A DNA stretch of 64,000 nt from Aquila chrysaetos chrysaetos (lineage: Eukaryota; Chordata; Aves; Accipitriformes; Accipitridae). Shown one piece after another: positions 11,401-26,400 of the stretch. The stretch lies in assembly GCF_900496995.4 (NCBI RefSeq), contig NC_044016.1, positions 23,540,932-23,604,931 on the forward strand, written 5' to 3'. Each line of letters opens with the position of its first letter. Position 1 is the stretch's first letter. Below the pieces are notes generated by a model. That model ran no database searches. It saw only the letters and a program-made list of their open reading frames with translations, and was not told the DNA's origin. A program made the translations under genes and the position numbers.

Positions 11401-14400
11401 CTTAGCCAAAAAGTGGCAAGAATTGACTTAGAAGTAGATGAAGGATTGTTATGTTTTGTTTTTAAATGCTGAGAAATGCTTAGATACTTGAAACTGCTCT
11501 TCTGAATCACTTCAGAGTGCTCAGAATCCAAGCTTTGCAGACAATACACTAGAAATAAAAATACTCTGAAATGTGGAAACAAAGGTTCACTTTTATCATA
11601 ATGACCTATTCTGTATGGGCCTGTAGATGGATTCATCTAGAAGATGTTATTTTCCTGTTTGAAAAGAGTTTGTTATATGCTAACTAATATTGAATATTTT
11701 GAAAATAACCCAGTGACAAAGAAGTTAAATTAAAGATCACAGTGTGGAAAGACTGCATTTTTTCTGCTCTTAGCCAGGAATATGTTTCTGTTTAGGGCAG
11801 TCACACAGGGCAGGATTGCAAAAGCATCAGAACAAAAATGGCATGCATGATGTTCATATCCAAGCTTGTAAACAGGAGGTGAGAATGAAATCAGTTATTT
11901 TTGTATCTGCTTCACTGGATGCTCTGGTCAGTTCAGGGTGGTGGTGCATGCTTGAATACAAGGAGTAGCTGCTCCTGGCTGTAGGAGCGAGAAACGAGAA
12001 TGTGCCAATTGCCTTTGCAAATACTCGTGTGGTCAAGTCTGGTTCACTCCTCTTTTTGTTACCAAAGCCAAATCTAAAAATCTCCTCCAGATTTCTTCTC
12101 TTGTCTTACTATACCCCAAGTGATTCATTCAGCCTGTGAACTTCCATTGTCTGAGTTTAAATGTGGGCCCTAAGTCTGTTTATCAGTTCTGCTGCTGACT
12201 GCTGTTGCTGCATTTCTGCCTTTCTTGTACAGCAAGTGGAAAGCAATTAATTTGAGCATTTTCAGTTTGGACTTTGGCTCATAATACATGATTATTTTGT
12301 GCCGTGTCATTGCGGTGTTGCCTATAGAATTACATCAGGTTTAAAACTTGCTCTCTATTTGTCCTTAAATCAGTCTACATAGAGCATGCTCCTGGGACTC
12401 AAAAGAAAAAAGAAAAGTAGTTAACGCTCACCACTTACTTAGTGTACTACAAAAATGACTGGAGGGTTAGAGAAAATTTTTGCTTATGAAGAATGATTAA
12501 ATTAGCTGAATATACGTTGCTTGGCTAACTGAGCAAGTATTTTGATGTTAGCAGTTGTTAGAACAGTGAAAGGCAGCACTGAAGAGTGGATATGGCTATC
12601 TGAACAGAGATCTGCCTGATAAAACACTTCAAACTGCAGAAAGAAAAGTGTTCCTGTTGGTTGACATGCTTAAATTAGTAATCAAGGTATTGCCAGGAAT
12701 AAATTACTAAATAATTTTTGATTCTGGATGATCTATTAGGAGTTTTGAATTCAGTGATAAGAAATTGTTTTTCAAACAATCTTTTCAAAGAAATGAAGAA
12801 TGTAAGTAAATGGCTTTTTCAACCAACTTTTTTTACTGTAAGCTAAATCTTTGATCTCTTGGATGGTTTAATTTTTTCAGGGCTTAGCTCTGATGCCAGT
12901 TTTAGGACATCTCTGAGAAGTCCAGCAAAAATAATTTGCCAGTAGCAGATTGTGCTGGGCTTTAGTTCCATGAGGCGCTATCGTCCAGTGTGAGTGTGCA
13001 GGCGACAAACGGGATGAGGCGCTTCTGTGCGGGGTGGAGCTAAATATGCCTCAGTGCCTGCCACTCGTTTCAGCCTGTGGCCCCACTTCAGTTTTGTGTT
13101 ATCTTAAATGGCTACAGGCACTTACAAAAGCTTCCTAGCCTCTCTTCGCATGGAGCGCTAGTTGGTGTGTGTTGCAATGTTAAGGATGGTGCCTGAAAAA
13201 TTGCTTGCCAGTTGTACTAGACCACTGATATTTCCCTTCCCCCTCCCCTGTACCTGTGTTTTATGTCCTCTCCTCCTACCCCCTGGGCTTACCTATGCTT
13301 ATTTACAAATATACTTAAATATGTAGTGCTTCAGTGAGCCAACTATAGTCTAAAATACTGAGCACCCCCCAGCCTGTGGAATTGTTCTGGCAGGTCTCGG
13401 TAGACTGGTTAGCACAACTGTTCCAGGCTGATTCATCTGTATGTGTGTTTAGTTATTTTAGCTATCTACATATTTTTTGCAATACTTTTCTTGCAGTTTC
13501 TTCCCCTCCCTTGTTCTCTTTCTCTCAACCTGTGAAGACCTTGTTGTTGAATTACGGAAGCAGTATATACTGAATTGTGTGTCTTAGTAGCTCTTACTTT
13601 GTCACATGATGCCTGTTGACCTTCAAGTGCCCATAAATTTGCAGTGAGGTTTACTTTAAAATATTAAGGTAAATATTTTAAAGAAAATAATGGAAAGGCT
13701 TCTTATAGTTCTTGAGTCTTAGGAACTAAAAAAAATAATTCACCTTTTAACTTGAAATAGCTGTAAAATTCAGGAGCTGATAGAAGTTGATACTAAACAC
13801 GCATTGTTTGTTTAGCAGCGATAGCATTGTTTCTTTTTAAACGTTTTCTGTTAAAGGTAAATATTTTTTTAATCTCTTGCTGTTTTGTAATGTCAAGGTG
13901 TCAGCCTAAAAAGGTGTGCTGATGTGGTATACTTTTTAACATCCTTGTCGTTGTGGTTGCTGATTCCAGGAAGCGTAAATTTCAGTTTACTTTTTCAAAC
14001 ATTGGTGAAATCCAGATTTATTAAGATCCAATTTCATTATTTGATTATATTGTTATGGCTGCTAAGCTTGTATGAGGTAGTCAACAACATTTAAAAAAAA
14101 GTTGTTTCTAACCCAGTGCTACCTAAAATGTTGCCTCATCCTTTTGTCCACTTTGCAGTAATGTGACCTTAGAGTCTTTTGGGGAATTTTCTAAAACAAC
14201 AATGTTGTTGCCCATGAGATTTTTTTTTTTAATGTAAGAACGAATGTTATTTTTAAAATCTCTCGGTAAAGAAGTGGAATAGTTAAGATAGTTACAGTGC
14301 TATTAATTTAGACTGGATACTCATAAAACTTCTAAGTTTTGTTGCAGTTGGCAATACTAAAAACTTTAATGAGATAAAGTAGAAAAAAAAATAATACTGG

Positions 14401-17400
14401 ACTGTACGGTTGTAGCTGAAATAGACTGTTCCAGGCATCTCTTGTCCCAGTATTCCCAACGTCCAATGGGGTTGGGTTTTTTGTTTGTTTTTGTTTTCTC
14501 CTGACTCTTTTGATTTTAATTTTACAGTTTAGCTGTAATACAGTAACTTGTAGCATTTAGCCTAGAATAAACTTGAGGCGGACTCTGCCTTGATTCCTTG
14601 CTGCGGATCCAGCGGGGCCAGGTGCTTTATGGAGACAATGTGCCCCACCCATAAGGCAAGGAACAATCTGAGTTTTTGCTTGATCCCTGTAGGTGGTTTA
14701 GAGGTTTGCAATGACTAGCTTACAACTTGATGCATTTTAACCTTATTAGCTAGAAGGTCAGTTGTCGCAGAACCTGTTTGTTGGGCATATTTGTGAATTC
14801 TTGAAATTTTTGGCAAACCTTCCCGGGAGTGGTCAAAGCATAAGTGTAGGACAGTGTTGCAGATCATTCAGATTGGAAGCGATCCTCCTTTGCTCTCCTA
14901 CTCCCTCAGGTAGCGCAAGCTTCAGGTTTGATTTGCACTAAAGCTGCAACAATGGGAAGTGGCCTGTAGAGTCTCAATCTATTGATAAAATTCTGTTTAC
15001 GTCCGAATTACAAGAAAACTGTAGTTGTACAGTTCAGTTATACTTTTCATCGTATTTAAACCCAGACCTCTTACACTTTAAATGTTTGCACAGACATTAG
15101 ACAGGTGTTGGCTAAATATTTTGATTGGAAACGGTGATCCTAGAGTTACCACTGTTATGTTCTAGAGACTGAGAAAATACTGCTAGATGTCATAATTTGT
15201 CATTTTAGATATTTAAACTCAGTGTACTCATTTATTCAGTTTTCATTTATACTACAAATTGTTTCATTTATGGTATGAAAATTTAGGTTCCTCTGCATGT
15301 TTTCAGTTAATTGCCAAACATTGCAAAGAATGAAATCTGCTTAGGACATAGGGACTGTTACAGTATTATCGTTGGTATAAAATTTCAGTTATTTTAATGC
15401 TGTCCTTATGTGCATTACAAATAAGCCTGAATATTATCATTAAGAATTTTTTCAATAAAATTGAGCTTACAAATATAACTGATGTTTTGTTGTCTGCTGA
15501 GGCTGACTTAATTGTAATTATCCAGTACTTATATAAATGAGGGATAAGGGTTGCTAACATCCTGTGGGAAAGAGGCGAAATATTCTCCTTACTTTTTGTA
15601 TATTATGAAAAAGACCAAATGTAAGCATTCTCATTTTCAGAGCCAGAATTTCTCAAAAATAACAAGTATTGGATATAAGGATGCTACTTAGAAGAAAAGC
15701 ATGAACTATGCTAGAAACTGCACAGCCTCCAAGGAGAAAGCAAAATTATTCTCAAGCCCTGTGGTGCACTTGTCGGTTTCTTGATTTGCCAGGAAAACTG
15801 CCAATCTGTAAAGTATATAGTAACCTTGAAAAATCCTGGCAATAAGCTTGCGTAGGGCTGGAGAGATGGCTCTTGGGCCGCGAGTTCCACTCTGTTATTG
15901 CTGCATGCGTTTCGAGTAAGAAACACATGAATTTCTTGGAAGTCCAGGAAAAAGAAAAGTTATAAGATATCAGTAAGAGCATTGGCATACCACTGACAAT
16001 AAAAGATCTTCAAAGAATCAGTTAATATTTCTTCCAGTGCTCTTTCTTCCTGTGCAATATGTGTATAATACTTACAGCCTGCCAGTGGCCCCGAGGAGGG
16101 AGAGCACAATCCTTTTGCTTCATGTTGAATCATAAGATGTAGATGCTTCAGGTCCAGAGGTAGAGTTAGGAACATTATTTACATTATTTTATGCGCTTAA
16201 GAAGCTTCTGGGAACAGTTTTGAATTTTGGTTCTCAAATGGTTAGTCAGGGAAGTCACGGAGCCAGGCCTGCCCTGAATCAGAAGTGTGACTCTGTTCAT
16301 TTTCACATGAAGGAGGTGTTGTATGATATTTCTTAACCAAATCCATTTACATCTCTCTCTTACAAAAGTAAGCTATCAAAACTACTGAGCAGTTGCATTT
16401 TTTTTCGTTGTTTAGGCTGCTACCAGTGGAAGATGACTTTAACCTCAGTTGTTAGCATGGAAATGCTGGTTTGACCTTTGTAGTAGAGCAGTGCATGAGC
16501 CAGGCCATTACCGGCTGTCCTTTGCCAACCTGCCAGGTAAAAATGCTTCATTCCAGCCTGTTCAGTCAGTTCGTTCTTAGCTAGAAATTACTTGCAGACA
16601 GCAGGTCACATCATAGATCACTTCGGCTTGTGTTCTGATGGCATTGGATGATCTTTTTCATTCAGCCAAATGCAATTTACATCATGTTGTACTGTTTTTT
16701 AATAGTGTACTTTGATGTTCTCTCACTTTTTGGCTTGAAGGACACTTGTTTATTTCTGCTGGGCCTATGTGGAGGCAGGGAGAGAGAAATCACTATCACA
16801 GTGCACTAGTACATGCATTATAATCTGGGTGTCTGTACAGTTACGTAGTTTGCAGTAAATTGTATGTGCTTGAGGTGTTGTTCTTGTTGCTGAGAGATAT
16901 GGTGACCTTGTTGAGTTGACATGCTTCCTGCACAGTTACATTCTTCAGGGTAGGAAATGCTGACTCTAAAGACACCATTTCTTTCTTCTCTGTCTTTCCC
17001 TAAACCTGAGCATAAAACAAATGTTAGAATTCAATTGTGGTTTTTTGTTCATCCCAGTTTAAGTGAGAAGCTCGATGCCAGACTGACAGAGACCTGTCCT
17101 TTGATTCAGCTGAGGGTTTTTTGGCAAATACATTTACCCTAGTGAATGTGAAGACTGACTTCATTGGAGAGTAGCCAGTGTTTTTCACTTGTCATAAACT
17201 GGCTGCTCTAGTTGGTGACTGGTGGTTAAGGATTATTCAGGTGTCTGTCAAGCTGTTTACTAACTGTACTTGAGCAATGAAATTATGTCAGCTGGTGTCA
17301 TATTTTAGATCAGCTGCTGTAGCTGCCCACCAGCAAATGGCCTTTTGGAGTAAGATTCATCTTGCCTGATCTCCAAAATTCAACCGAGGTAGTTGTGTGG

Positions 17401-20400
17401 ATTCCCTTTATACTTGGTGGAGAGAAAATGGCATTTACAGACACTATTTTTCTCATTTTCTTTAAAAATTTGAAGTCAGCTAAGTTATTCTTTAGAAGTG
17501 TCTGTCTCCATTAACTAAGATATCTGGTGATTGCATGCAAGGCTGTGGCAGGTGAGGAGAGGATACTCCTGCTGGTTTCTTCCTCACTTTCACTAGAGAT
17601 TGGTACAGACTGCAGTACCTACAGAAAACACTGCTTATAGAACTGCAGTGGGCATTTCTATAAATGAAAGGCTTACTGCTCTTCATGTTCAACAGCTGAT
17701 GGTCTAGACCAGCTGCTTTTTATCCTGTTTGTGCTTCTCAAGAGGCAGATGAGATACTTGGAGACTTAGCTGCAAAGGTGGCAGAAAGCTTCTGATCCTG
17801 AAAATGGCAGGTGGCTTGCAGTGCAGGGGAGGCTGGGGTCTGCCTGTAGGTATTTTTGTCTAAAAGTGTATTAGTGAGTTGAGAGCACAAGAACCTGCTT
17901 CTTATAATGGACTTGATTTGAGCACGAGGTACAAAAGCAGGTAGTTCTGCCTTTATGATTAGGAATTAATATCTTGTATATATCAACATTCTCTATTTAA
18001 AGGAGATTTTTCACAGGCAACTAAATACTTATTCTCTGCTGGAAGTCGATAAAGGTTAGGTGTCTGTGTTCCGCTTGACTTCTATTTACTTCTATACCAT
18101 TTGTCTCCTGGTCTCCCTCACCAAAATACCTTTCCCTGTTTTCCATTTTTTCTCTCTTAATTACAGTATTTCTGGAGAGCTTTCTTTAACATATTTTAGT
18201 AAGCATTATAATTAACATTTGACATGGTATTACAAGCAGGGTTTTATTTTTCTTTTGGCTGAACCTGCTGTACTTCAGTTCTTCCACCAGTATAAAGTAT
18301 CTAACGTATCTATAGAACAGTACACTAATTATATACTACTTCAGTTAGTGAGCAGAAATACTTTATCATGTTCTGCTTATTGTTGGTAAATGCTTTTATC
18401 TGATGAAGGCTTTTTGCATGCTTATTTTATCTAATCTTTTATTGAATATTTAGCGAAGAGAGGAAATAAACCCTGTCAAACAAACTAAAATTGCTTTATT
18501 TGTTATCTTTTTCTATTTTGATCTGTAATGAGCATGCAGTTTAGAAGGCTTATCTATGCAGTGTTTTGTCTAAGTGTTTAATGTTTATGAAACACATTAA
18601 GCCAATTTCTTTTGAACTGTACAAATAAATTTTAAAATAACTTGGGGGAGACACACACACTTAAGAGCTATGCTGAATGGTTTTGAGGAAGCAGATTCTA
18701 AACTGAACACTTCCTTTTGCAGGCCCAGATCGCCTTTCTTCAAGGTGAAAGAAAAGGACAAGAAAATCTGAAGAAGGATCTAGTGCGAAGAATCAAAATG
18801 CTGGAATATGCACTTAAACAGGAAAGGTATGCTGCTTTAGTGATAAGTACATGATGAAGAAATTCTGAAGAGATACTTTCTTTTGCCTTTGTATTTGACA
18901 AAAACAAGAAATGTTTCTTCTGTATATATTCAGTTCTCAAATTGACAAATATTATTATACTAATAAACCTAGTAGTGTAAATGTCCGCATTACGGTAAAA
19001 ACAATAGCTAACATAGTATGGCTCCAAAACCATGCAAATAAAACCCGTGGTTGATCAATGATGAATACTTTTTTCTTGGTAAAATTTCACCTAGCTGTAT
19101 AGATTATACCCCAGAATTACAGTGTATTCTCTTTTTGTTAAAAGTATGAGCTTTGTTTAATAATATCTGGCAAGTGAAATCTTGAATAACTGTCTTCAGT
19201 CTCATAATTGCTGGTTTTTAATCTTGCTAAGTTTTTAGTCTTTTCAGTATGATAGGCTCTACAGGAATATCTTCTGGAGTCTAATTGTGTGAGAAGTGAA
19301 AAAATGTTTGTGTTTACCAGTTAATCAAATGTCTGTTTCTTTGTTCACGGGGATTTCAGTAGAAGTCCCCAGTCTACTTTACAATTTTATTCTTATATAT
19401 ACTTTCCTGTTTTTCTGATCTTTGAGGCAAACAAATTGTTTTTTTATCATGTTTCCAGAAGTCTTTGTGTTCAACTGATTTATTTTAGGCCAAGTTTAGT
19501 TTTAAATTTTTTTTTATTAGTAAAATGTCATTTAAAATTCTTGACCAAAGAGTGTATTTATGGTACTACTGCAAAGCAATCATTGCTTACATACCATTTT
19601 CCTATTAGATAATCCCTACTTACCTTTAAGAAAATAATCCTCTTTCAAATAGTTTGTATTAGTAGAAATAAGATTAGAAATATACACATATGCAAATGAG
19701 GAATAGGATGTTGCTGCTAGGTAATTTAAAAAGGACACTAATTGTTGTACATCACTGTATTGCATTTAGATTTTCTCATCTTATATGGGCTGCTGTAGCA
19801 CGTGAGACATGCCTTGCACCATCTCTGGTAGCCACCAATTCATCCGCTAGCATGGAGCTGCAGCTACTTTCCTGGCCAGCAGTAGCTGCAGGGCTCCGGC
19901 ATACTTGCTTTCTCTTTGGGGAGGTCTTAGAGGAGTGCTTAAGGTAGATACCCTTTTTGCCCAGGCCTTGTTATGGTACTGATCGTATATCAAATAGCAC
20001 ACAAAAATATCAAATGTATGCATAATGGAGATTGCAGTTTATAGCTGTGGAAAGGCTTACATTTGGGGCCTGACTATGAAGATTAGGGCCACTTTAAAAA
20101 GACAGAGGCAATAGAGTATGTTCTTGTTCAGTTAAAAATATGCTCTAAGGTATATAAATTCAGTAAGATTTCTTGCATTTCAAAACTGAGGGAGCTATTC
20201 CTGATTACTTAGCGATATCTCTAATACTTCATGTTTATAACCCAGGTAAATTAGCTATTTATCTAAAATTGTCAGACTGTGTAAATACATTTCCATGTGC
20301 TATCAGAGAAGCTTTTTAAGATTGATTTTTTTTTTTTTTAAGCTTCCATAGGGATAGTGAAAATGCCTCCCAGTTGCATTCAGTAAAATCCACCTAAATT

Positions 20401-23400
20401 AAGACATTTAAATCTTAATGCATCAGTCACTGTCAGGATTAGGAAAAAACACCTGGTGGTTTCTTATTAGCAGTTTTTACATAGATATCTTTTATCTTTT
20501 GTTGTATTTTTTTCTGCAGTGTATGGTATTAACCTCAGTTAGTTACACAGGTCAGTAGGCTACAGTCAGCTGATCCAATCCAGTTTGACAGTTTCAGTAT
20601 GGGTGTGCAATGGTTTTTAAAGTAAATATGATACTTGTGAATGGTGTGTGCTGGAGACAGATATTTATAAGAGTTTGTGGTTTTAAACAGCAGTATTATT
20701 TGCCAGTTCCTGAAGAAACAGTCTTGTATTTCTGCTGGAAATGTCTCCCAGGAAGTGTTCTTACTTGATACTTAAGAGAATGGCAAGATACTGGGCTTGG
20801 AAGCATTGCTGTCTTTCCCAGCATTTTCCTAAATCAGCCATCACCCAGGTCAGGCAGTAGTCAGTTGGGATGCTGGCTTTTTCCACTGGGATCTCAGAGC
20901 TGGAAAGTGAGATCCTACAAGGTAGCAGGAAAACATTTCTGGTCGAGTTAGGGGAAGGTTGGTGTGGGTGGGAGGGGGCAGGGAAGCATTGCTGTGTTTC
21001 TTCATTTCTGCCCTGGCCTTGCAGCATACCAAATCTTTCTTAGCTAGATGAAATAAGTTATGGGTAATGGGACAGAATATGAAATTGTGGCCCAGAGTAG
21101 TCCATGTTCGCAGTGCCTTCAGGAAACGATGAGGAAGAAGTGAGCTACATTGGTTTTCTCAGATACATGCGCTTATGAGCTGCTGTTCTGTATAGTGGGT
21201 GTTCAGCATTTCTTTTGTTAACCAAATATTTTCAAAGTTTACTATAAATAAACAACTTTGGAAGCATTGTCATTGTTCTCTATTTCATGACACTTAGGTA
21301 GTTTCACTGTGGGTAAGGTAGAAAATGAGTTTTACTTACAGATTGTCAACTTTTTCTGACATTGAGTTTAATGTTCGGTCTTTATGTTAGTAACTGTAAG
21401 ATTACCTTTTTTTTGGATGTATAGGAAGCCCACTTATTTCTGCTGAAGAGTCTTTAATATACTAAATAGCAAAGAGCTTTGAAGGAGGTGGTTCATAGTT
21501 AAGCACTATCCTTTGTTCAACAGCAATTTTGATGTAGTTTTGCCAACATCCAGTAGATTGCAGTGTGAGGCTGTTCACAGTTGAGGGTTACTTTTTATTA
21601 CTTTATCAATACTTGCTCCACCACCAGTAAATTGCATTGTTTCCTCTGGATTTTTGGGAGCTAGCTGAAATGTAGTACTGTTTCTTTCAAGTACATGTGC
21701 TATTTCATCTAGTCTAGCTCATTTCCTGTCTTAACGTATTTCAACCGAAGAACTGGACTCCTGAGCCATGTCTCTAGAAACACTTGATTTAATTTTATGT
21801 TGTTTTCTGCACTGGTGTGTCTGATCAGCGTAAGGCTGGCGCCTTCTCCCCTGGGCAGAATATCTTGCCGTGCTGTTCCTGGCAGTCATTCTTGTTTATG
21901 TCTCTTGGTTTGGCGGCGGCTCCCAGATCTTCTACGGATGTTTTGGCAGGCGCTCTCAGCACAGCTGGATCAGATGCTTCAGGTCTGGCGGCAGATATTT
22001 CCAAGAAATAGTGGCCTTTTTGATCAGGATCAAACTTGTTTCTGTGTGAAGTATTCAGAAAAGTTTCACTGCTCTCAGTCTTAGGAAATTTAGAAGGATG
22101 AAAGTTTTTAGTGTTTTCCTAAGCAGGTCTTGAAGTGTTGTGGCAGCCATGTTGAATGTCTCCAAGCTCTGTTTGCATAGAAGACACGTAGTTTAAAGAA
22201 AATACTGCTAATCAAAAAAGGAGAATTGTGTGGTGAAGTGCAAAAGCCAGAGTGGTGGTAATACTCATACTTACCTGAGTAAGGGCATCTACCTGGTAAC
22301 AGTTTCACAGCCTAAAAATGGCTTTCTTCCAAACAACTTGGAGGCTAGTTTTCAGATGGAAAACACGTTCTATAAAGCTGTATCCTTCAGCTAGTTATTT
22401 TCAAGTAATTTTTCATTCTCTGCATACTGTTAATAATTCAGATGTAATTTTTGGAAATTGAAGGTAAATCATCCAAGTTGAACAAGTTTCAGATAATAAA
22501 GGCTCATCTTTGTCATTTGTTTCCCTCCTTCTTCCCCTGCCCCAAAACCACTGTCCTTGTTTTTCACCACAGGATACAAAGGTTGGAGAAACTTTTTTCT
22601 TTATACTTATTTACAGAAAAAATACGTTTGCTCTTTTTTGTGATAATAGTATCTCACTGCTGTGTTGTGTGAACTGGAACTGTGTGAACTGCAGAGGGCC
22701 AGTCCAAAGCTGTTAACAAGTGGACTATGTGATTTCTGAAAAAGCAGAGAAATTAAGCATGACGGGTGGGCAGGAGATGTTCTGTTATTGTAGAAATAGA
22801 TTAAATATAAAAATGCTAATGGAATAAGCTATATTCAGAATTTGTATAGAAAGGAATTAAAGTTTCTTTTGTGAGAAGTTTCATAGCCTTTGGTTGCAAT
22901 GTGTGTAACTGAATGGTCAAGACTCTCCGTTCTAGTCTTGGAGTCTGAGTCGTTGTGTTCAGCCCTTTCCTTAGTGTGCTGTGGAAAAAAGGTGATTGTT
23001 TGTCTTTCATACCTGTGACATTTTCAGCTGTACTGTAAGAAAGTTTCTAATAATAAATCTCATACTTGCTGCCTGAAGAAGAGTAGAAAATATTTCCCTG
23101 ATGGACTGTTAGCTCTTGATTTTTTTTTTTTTTTTATTTTTTATTTTAAATATTCCTCTGAACTTTAGAAGCTGACCATAGCTGAAGGTGAGTTCACCGG
23201 GTCAAGTACTCTGACTTGATATTCATGTTTCTGTTTCACATCTAACTCGTGTCTTGCTCAGATACCTGAACTTATACTAATTAATTCTAATTAATTTCGG
23301 TTTGACTTTGGCATTGGTTTTTTTGTCATTTTGTGCAGGCAAAGGTCTATGGCTTTTTGTTTTTAACTTTACCAGCAGTATTAAAAATAAGGATTGCTGT

Positions 23401-26400
23401 TGGGGATTGTCAGCTCTTCAATTGCCTGTCTTTGTTAGGACGTGATTCTTCTGCCATCTTTGTATTTCTACTGGTCTCTGCCTGTGATATACAAAGTTAA
23501 ATCTTCTGAAAGATGAAATCTTAGTCCAATTTGGCCTTAAAATAAATTTAAGGGCCAATGGTGTACAAGACCATGTAATCTAGGTTATCCTCTTGAAGTA
23601 AAGAAGAATAACAAAGGCTTTAAAAACTGTTGCATTATGAGGAGGAACCAGACTAATAGTTTAGAATGTGGATAGAATGAATAACCTCACTTTGCCGAAC
23701 TGATTTTATAATGCCTTTAACGAGGGGGAAAAACTTCACTAAGAAGATAGAAGGCTATTATTGTTGATTTAAGAGGAGAAGAAATTTAAAAAATGAGCAT
23801 ACACAGATTTAACAGATTGGAATAAATATACAAAGAAGTTTAAAAAAAATGCAGGCTGAGTTATTGAAAAATGGATTTTGGAGGGCAGGTGAGAGATCTG
23901 AGGAATAGGAAAGGTACAAGGAATGATCCTTTCAGTTAACCTAGCAAACATTTTACTGTGGTTCATAGGGTGAAAATTATTAACAAAACTTTGATAAGAA
24001 AATCAGTGAATGCATAGAGGATAATGGAACCTTATATAAGACCCATGAGCTAAAAGCAAATGCCTCCTGCCACAAAACTAACTGCTTTCTGAAATGTTTG
24101 CAGGAATTGAGTGCAGTATAGGTCACTAATCCAGACTAAAGTAAATTATGAATATTTCCTCACTTTAAGTCAAATCAAAATGGATTAAACATTAGGAACA
24201 CTTGAATTGATGACTGCATGAAAACTTGAAGTTTTTGACAAAGTGTAGTGTTAAAAGTTGGTGAGGTAGATTACTGACAGAGTAGAGGATTTCTTAGTTC
24301 TTGGTTAGTCATTGCTTTTTATTAGTGATGTGGGGGAAAAAGTATACATAGCATCAGTATTTAACAATAATGAAATGCAGTTGTTTTACCAGGGTAACAT
24401 CTCTCTGCTGGTGAGATGTAGGAAACAGATAGTTGGAAAAGGAAAAATTAATATTTTGATTGAGCATTCAGCTTTAATTTTGTTCTCTTCTTGGTTATTC
24501 TTTTCAGTACTGACCAAAATGTTTATTGTTGTTAATACATTTCAAGTGCATCCTTTCTCCTTTCGTTGCTGGTTGCTGCTCAGCTGAGTTAGTCATAGTG
24601 CTCTAGCTCTTGAGGAGGAAGGAAGTCAGTTCCTTCGTCTGTCTTTGTTGCTATACCTAAGAGGCATTTCTTTACTCTGCACTTACCCTTCTCATCCAGA
24701 ATTAAATGTTTATTATAATTAAAATGCAGCTGGATTAGTAGGAAACCAATACTGTCGATACTGAAGCATAAGAACTAGCAAGCATTGCTTCCCTCAGCAC
24801 CATTTGGTTAGAAGTAGTATGTTTTCTTGATGAAATAGGAAAAGGCAAAAGAAAACAGTAATGTAATGAAGATGTCTGAGAAGCAATCAAGAGGCGCGGG
24901 TAACTTGAAAAAATTATCTACAGTCATTCTTGATACAGTCATTCGAGCTTAGTGAGACCTGCCTCGTACAATTATGAAGTGTCACACCCATTAATTTTTT
25001 TAACAACAAATTTTAAGTGGAAGTGTTCCCTTGTGAGTAGTGGAACTAATGAAGCTGATTTTCATGTTGGTGTATGTGAGGGTTTTTTTTTTCTTTTTGT
25101 CTTTTGTAGCCTGTATCCTGCTACCCTACACGTAGCTCCGTACATTTGCATTGGAGCTGCGTATGTGCATGTGCTCGTTGGCTGTCCCACTACCATCAGG
25201 CTGCATGCCCAGCTGTGGTAGGTTGACCTTGGCTGGACACCAGGTGCCCACCAAAGCTGCTCTATCACTGCCCTCCTCAGCTAGACAAGGGAGGGAAAAT
25301 ATAATGAAAGGCTGGTGGGTTGAGATAAAGACAGGGAGAGATCATTCACCAGTTACCGTCACAGGCAAAACAGACTCAACTTGGGGAAATTAGTTTAATT
25401 TATTACCAATCAAATCAGAGTAGGGTAATGAGAAATAAAACCAAATCTTAAAAACACCTTCCCCCCACCCTTCCTTTCTTCCCAGGCTTAACTTTACTTC
25501 TGATTTTCTCTACCTCCTCCCCCACAGCGGCACAGGGGGATGGGGAATGGGGGTTACGGTCAGTTTGTCACATGTTGTCTCTGCCGCTCCTTCCTCCTCG
25601 GGCAGGACTCCTCACACTCCTCCCCTGCTCCAGCATGGGGTCCCTCCCACGGGAGACAGTCCTCCATGAACTTCTCCAGTGTGAGTCCTTCCCACAGGCT
25701 GCAGTTCTTCACAAACTGCTCCAGCATGGGTCCCTTCCACAGGGTGCAGTCCTTCAGGAGCACACTGCTCCAGCGTGGGTCCCCTGTGGGGTCACAAGTC
25801 CTGCCAGAAAACCTGCTCCAGCATGGGCTGCTCTCTCCATGGGTCCGCAGGTCCTGCCAGGAGCCTGCTCCAGCGCGGGCTTCCCATGGGGTCACAGCCT
25901 CCTTCGGGCATCCACCTGCTCTGGCGTGGGGTCCTCCATGGCTGCAGGTGGATATCTGCTCCACCGTGGACCTCCATGGGCTGTAGGGGGACAGCCTGCC
26001 TCACCATGGGCTTCCCCACGGGCTGCAGGGGAATCTCTGCTCCGGCACCTGGAGCACCTCCTCCCCCTCCTTCTTCACTGACCTGGGAGTCTGCAGGGTT
26101 GTTTCTCTTACATGTTCTCACTCCTCTCTCCAGCTGCAATTGCGCAGTTTGTTATTTTTTTTTTCCCCCTTCTTAAAACTTATCCCAGAGGTGCTACCAC
26201 TGTTGGCTGATGGGCTCAGCCTTTGCCAGCGTCAGGTCCCTCTTGGAGCTGTTGGCATTGGCTCTGTCGGACACAGGGGAAGCTTCTAGCAGCTTCTCAC
26301 AGAAGCCTCTCCTGTAGCCCCCCTGCTACCAAAACCTTGCCGTGCAAACCCAATACACCAGTGTTGCCTGAATTCTTCCATGCCTTTTGTTCAGGGTAGG

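Larger units (their letters stand above)
5438..18722 (+). other. STRN: STRN intron 1
   Basis: 13.3 kb between CTGCAG|GTAATA and CCTTTTGCAG|GCCCAG. The first 470 bases belong to the CpG island and include an 18-base tandem duplication (5693-5728). An old MIR-like SINE is at about 6.80-7.01 kb, a short GT run at about 8892-8908, and a 20-base minisatellite at about 9.38-9.45 kb. The rest is AT-rich, with T runs and no exon I can recognise. Confidence 0.85.

Noticed and set aside
25560..26176. Minus-strand 134-codon and plus-strand 133-169-codon frames
   Set aside because: They lie in the ERV LTR and arise from its tandem CTGCTCCAGCATGGG units, which are open in several frames. They are not genes.
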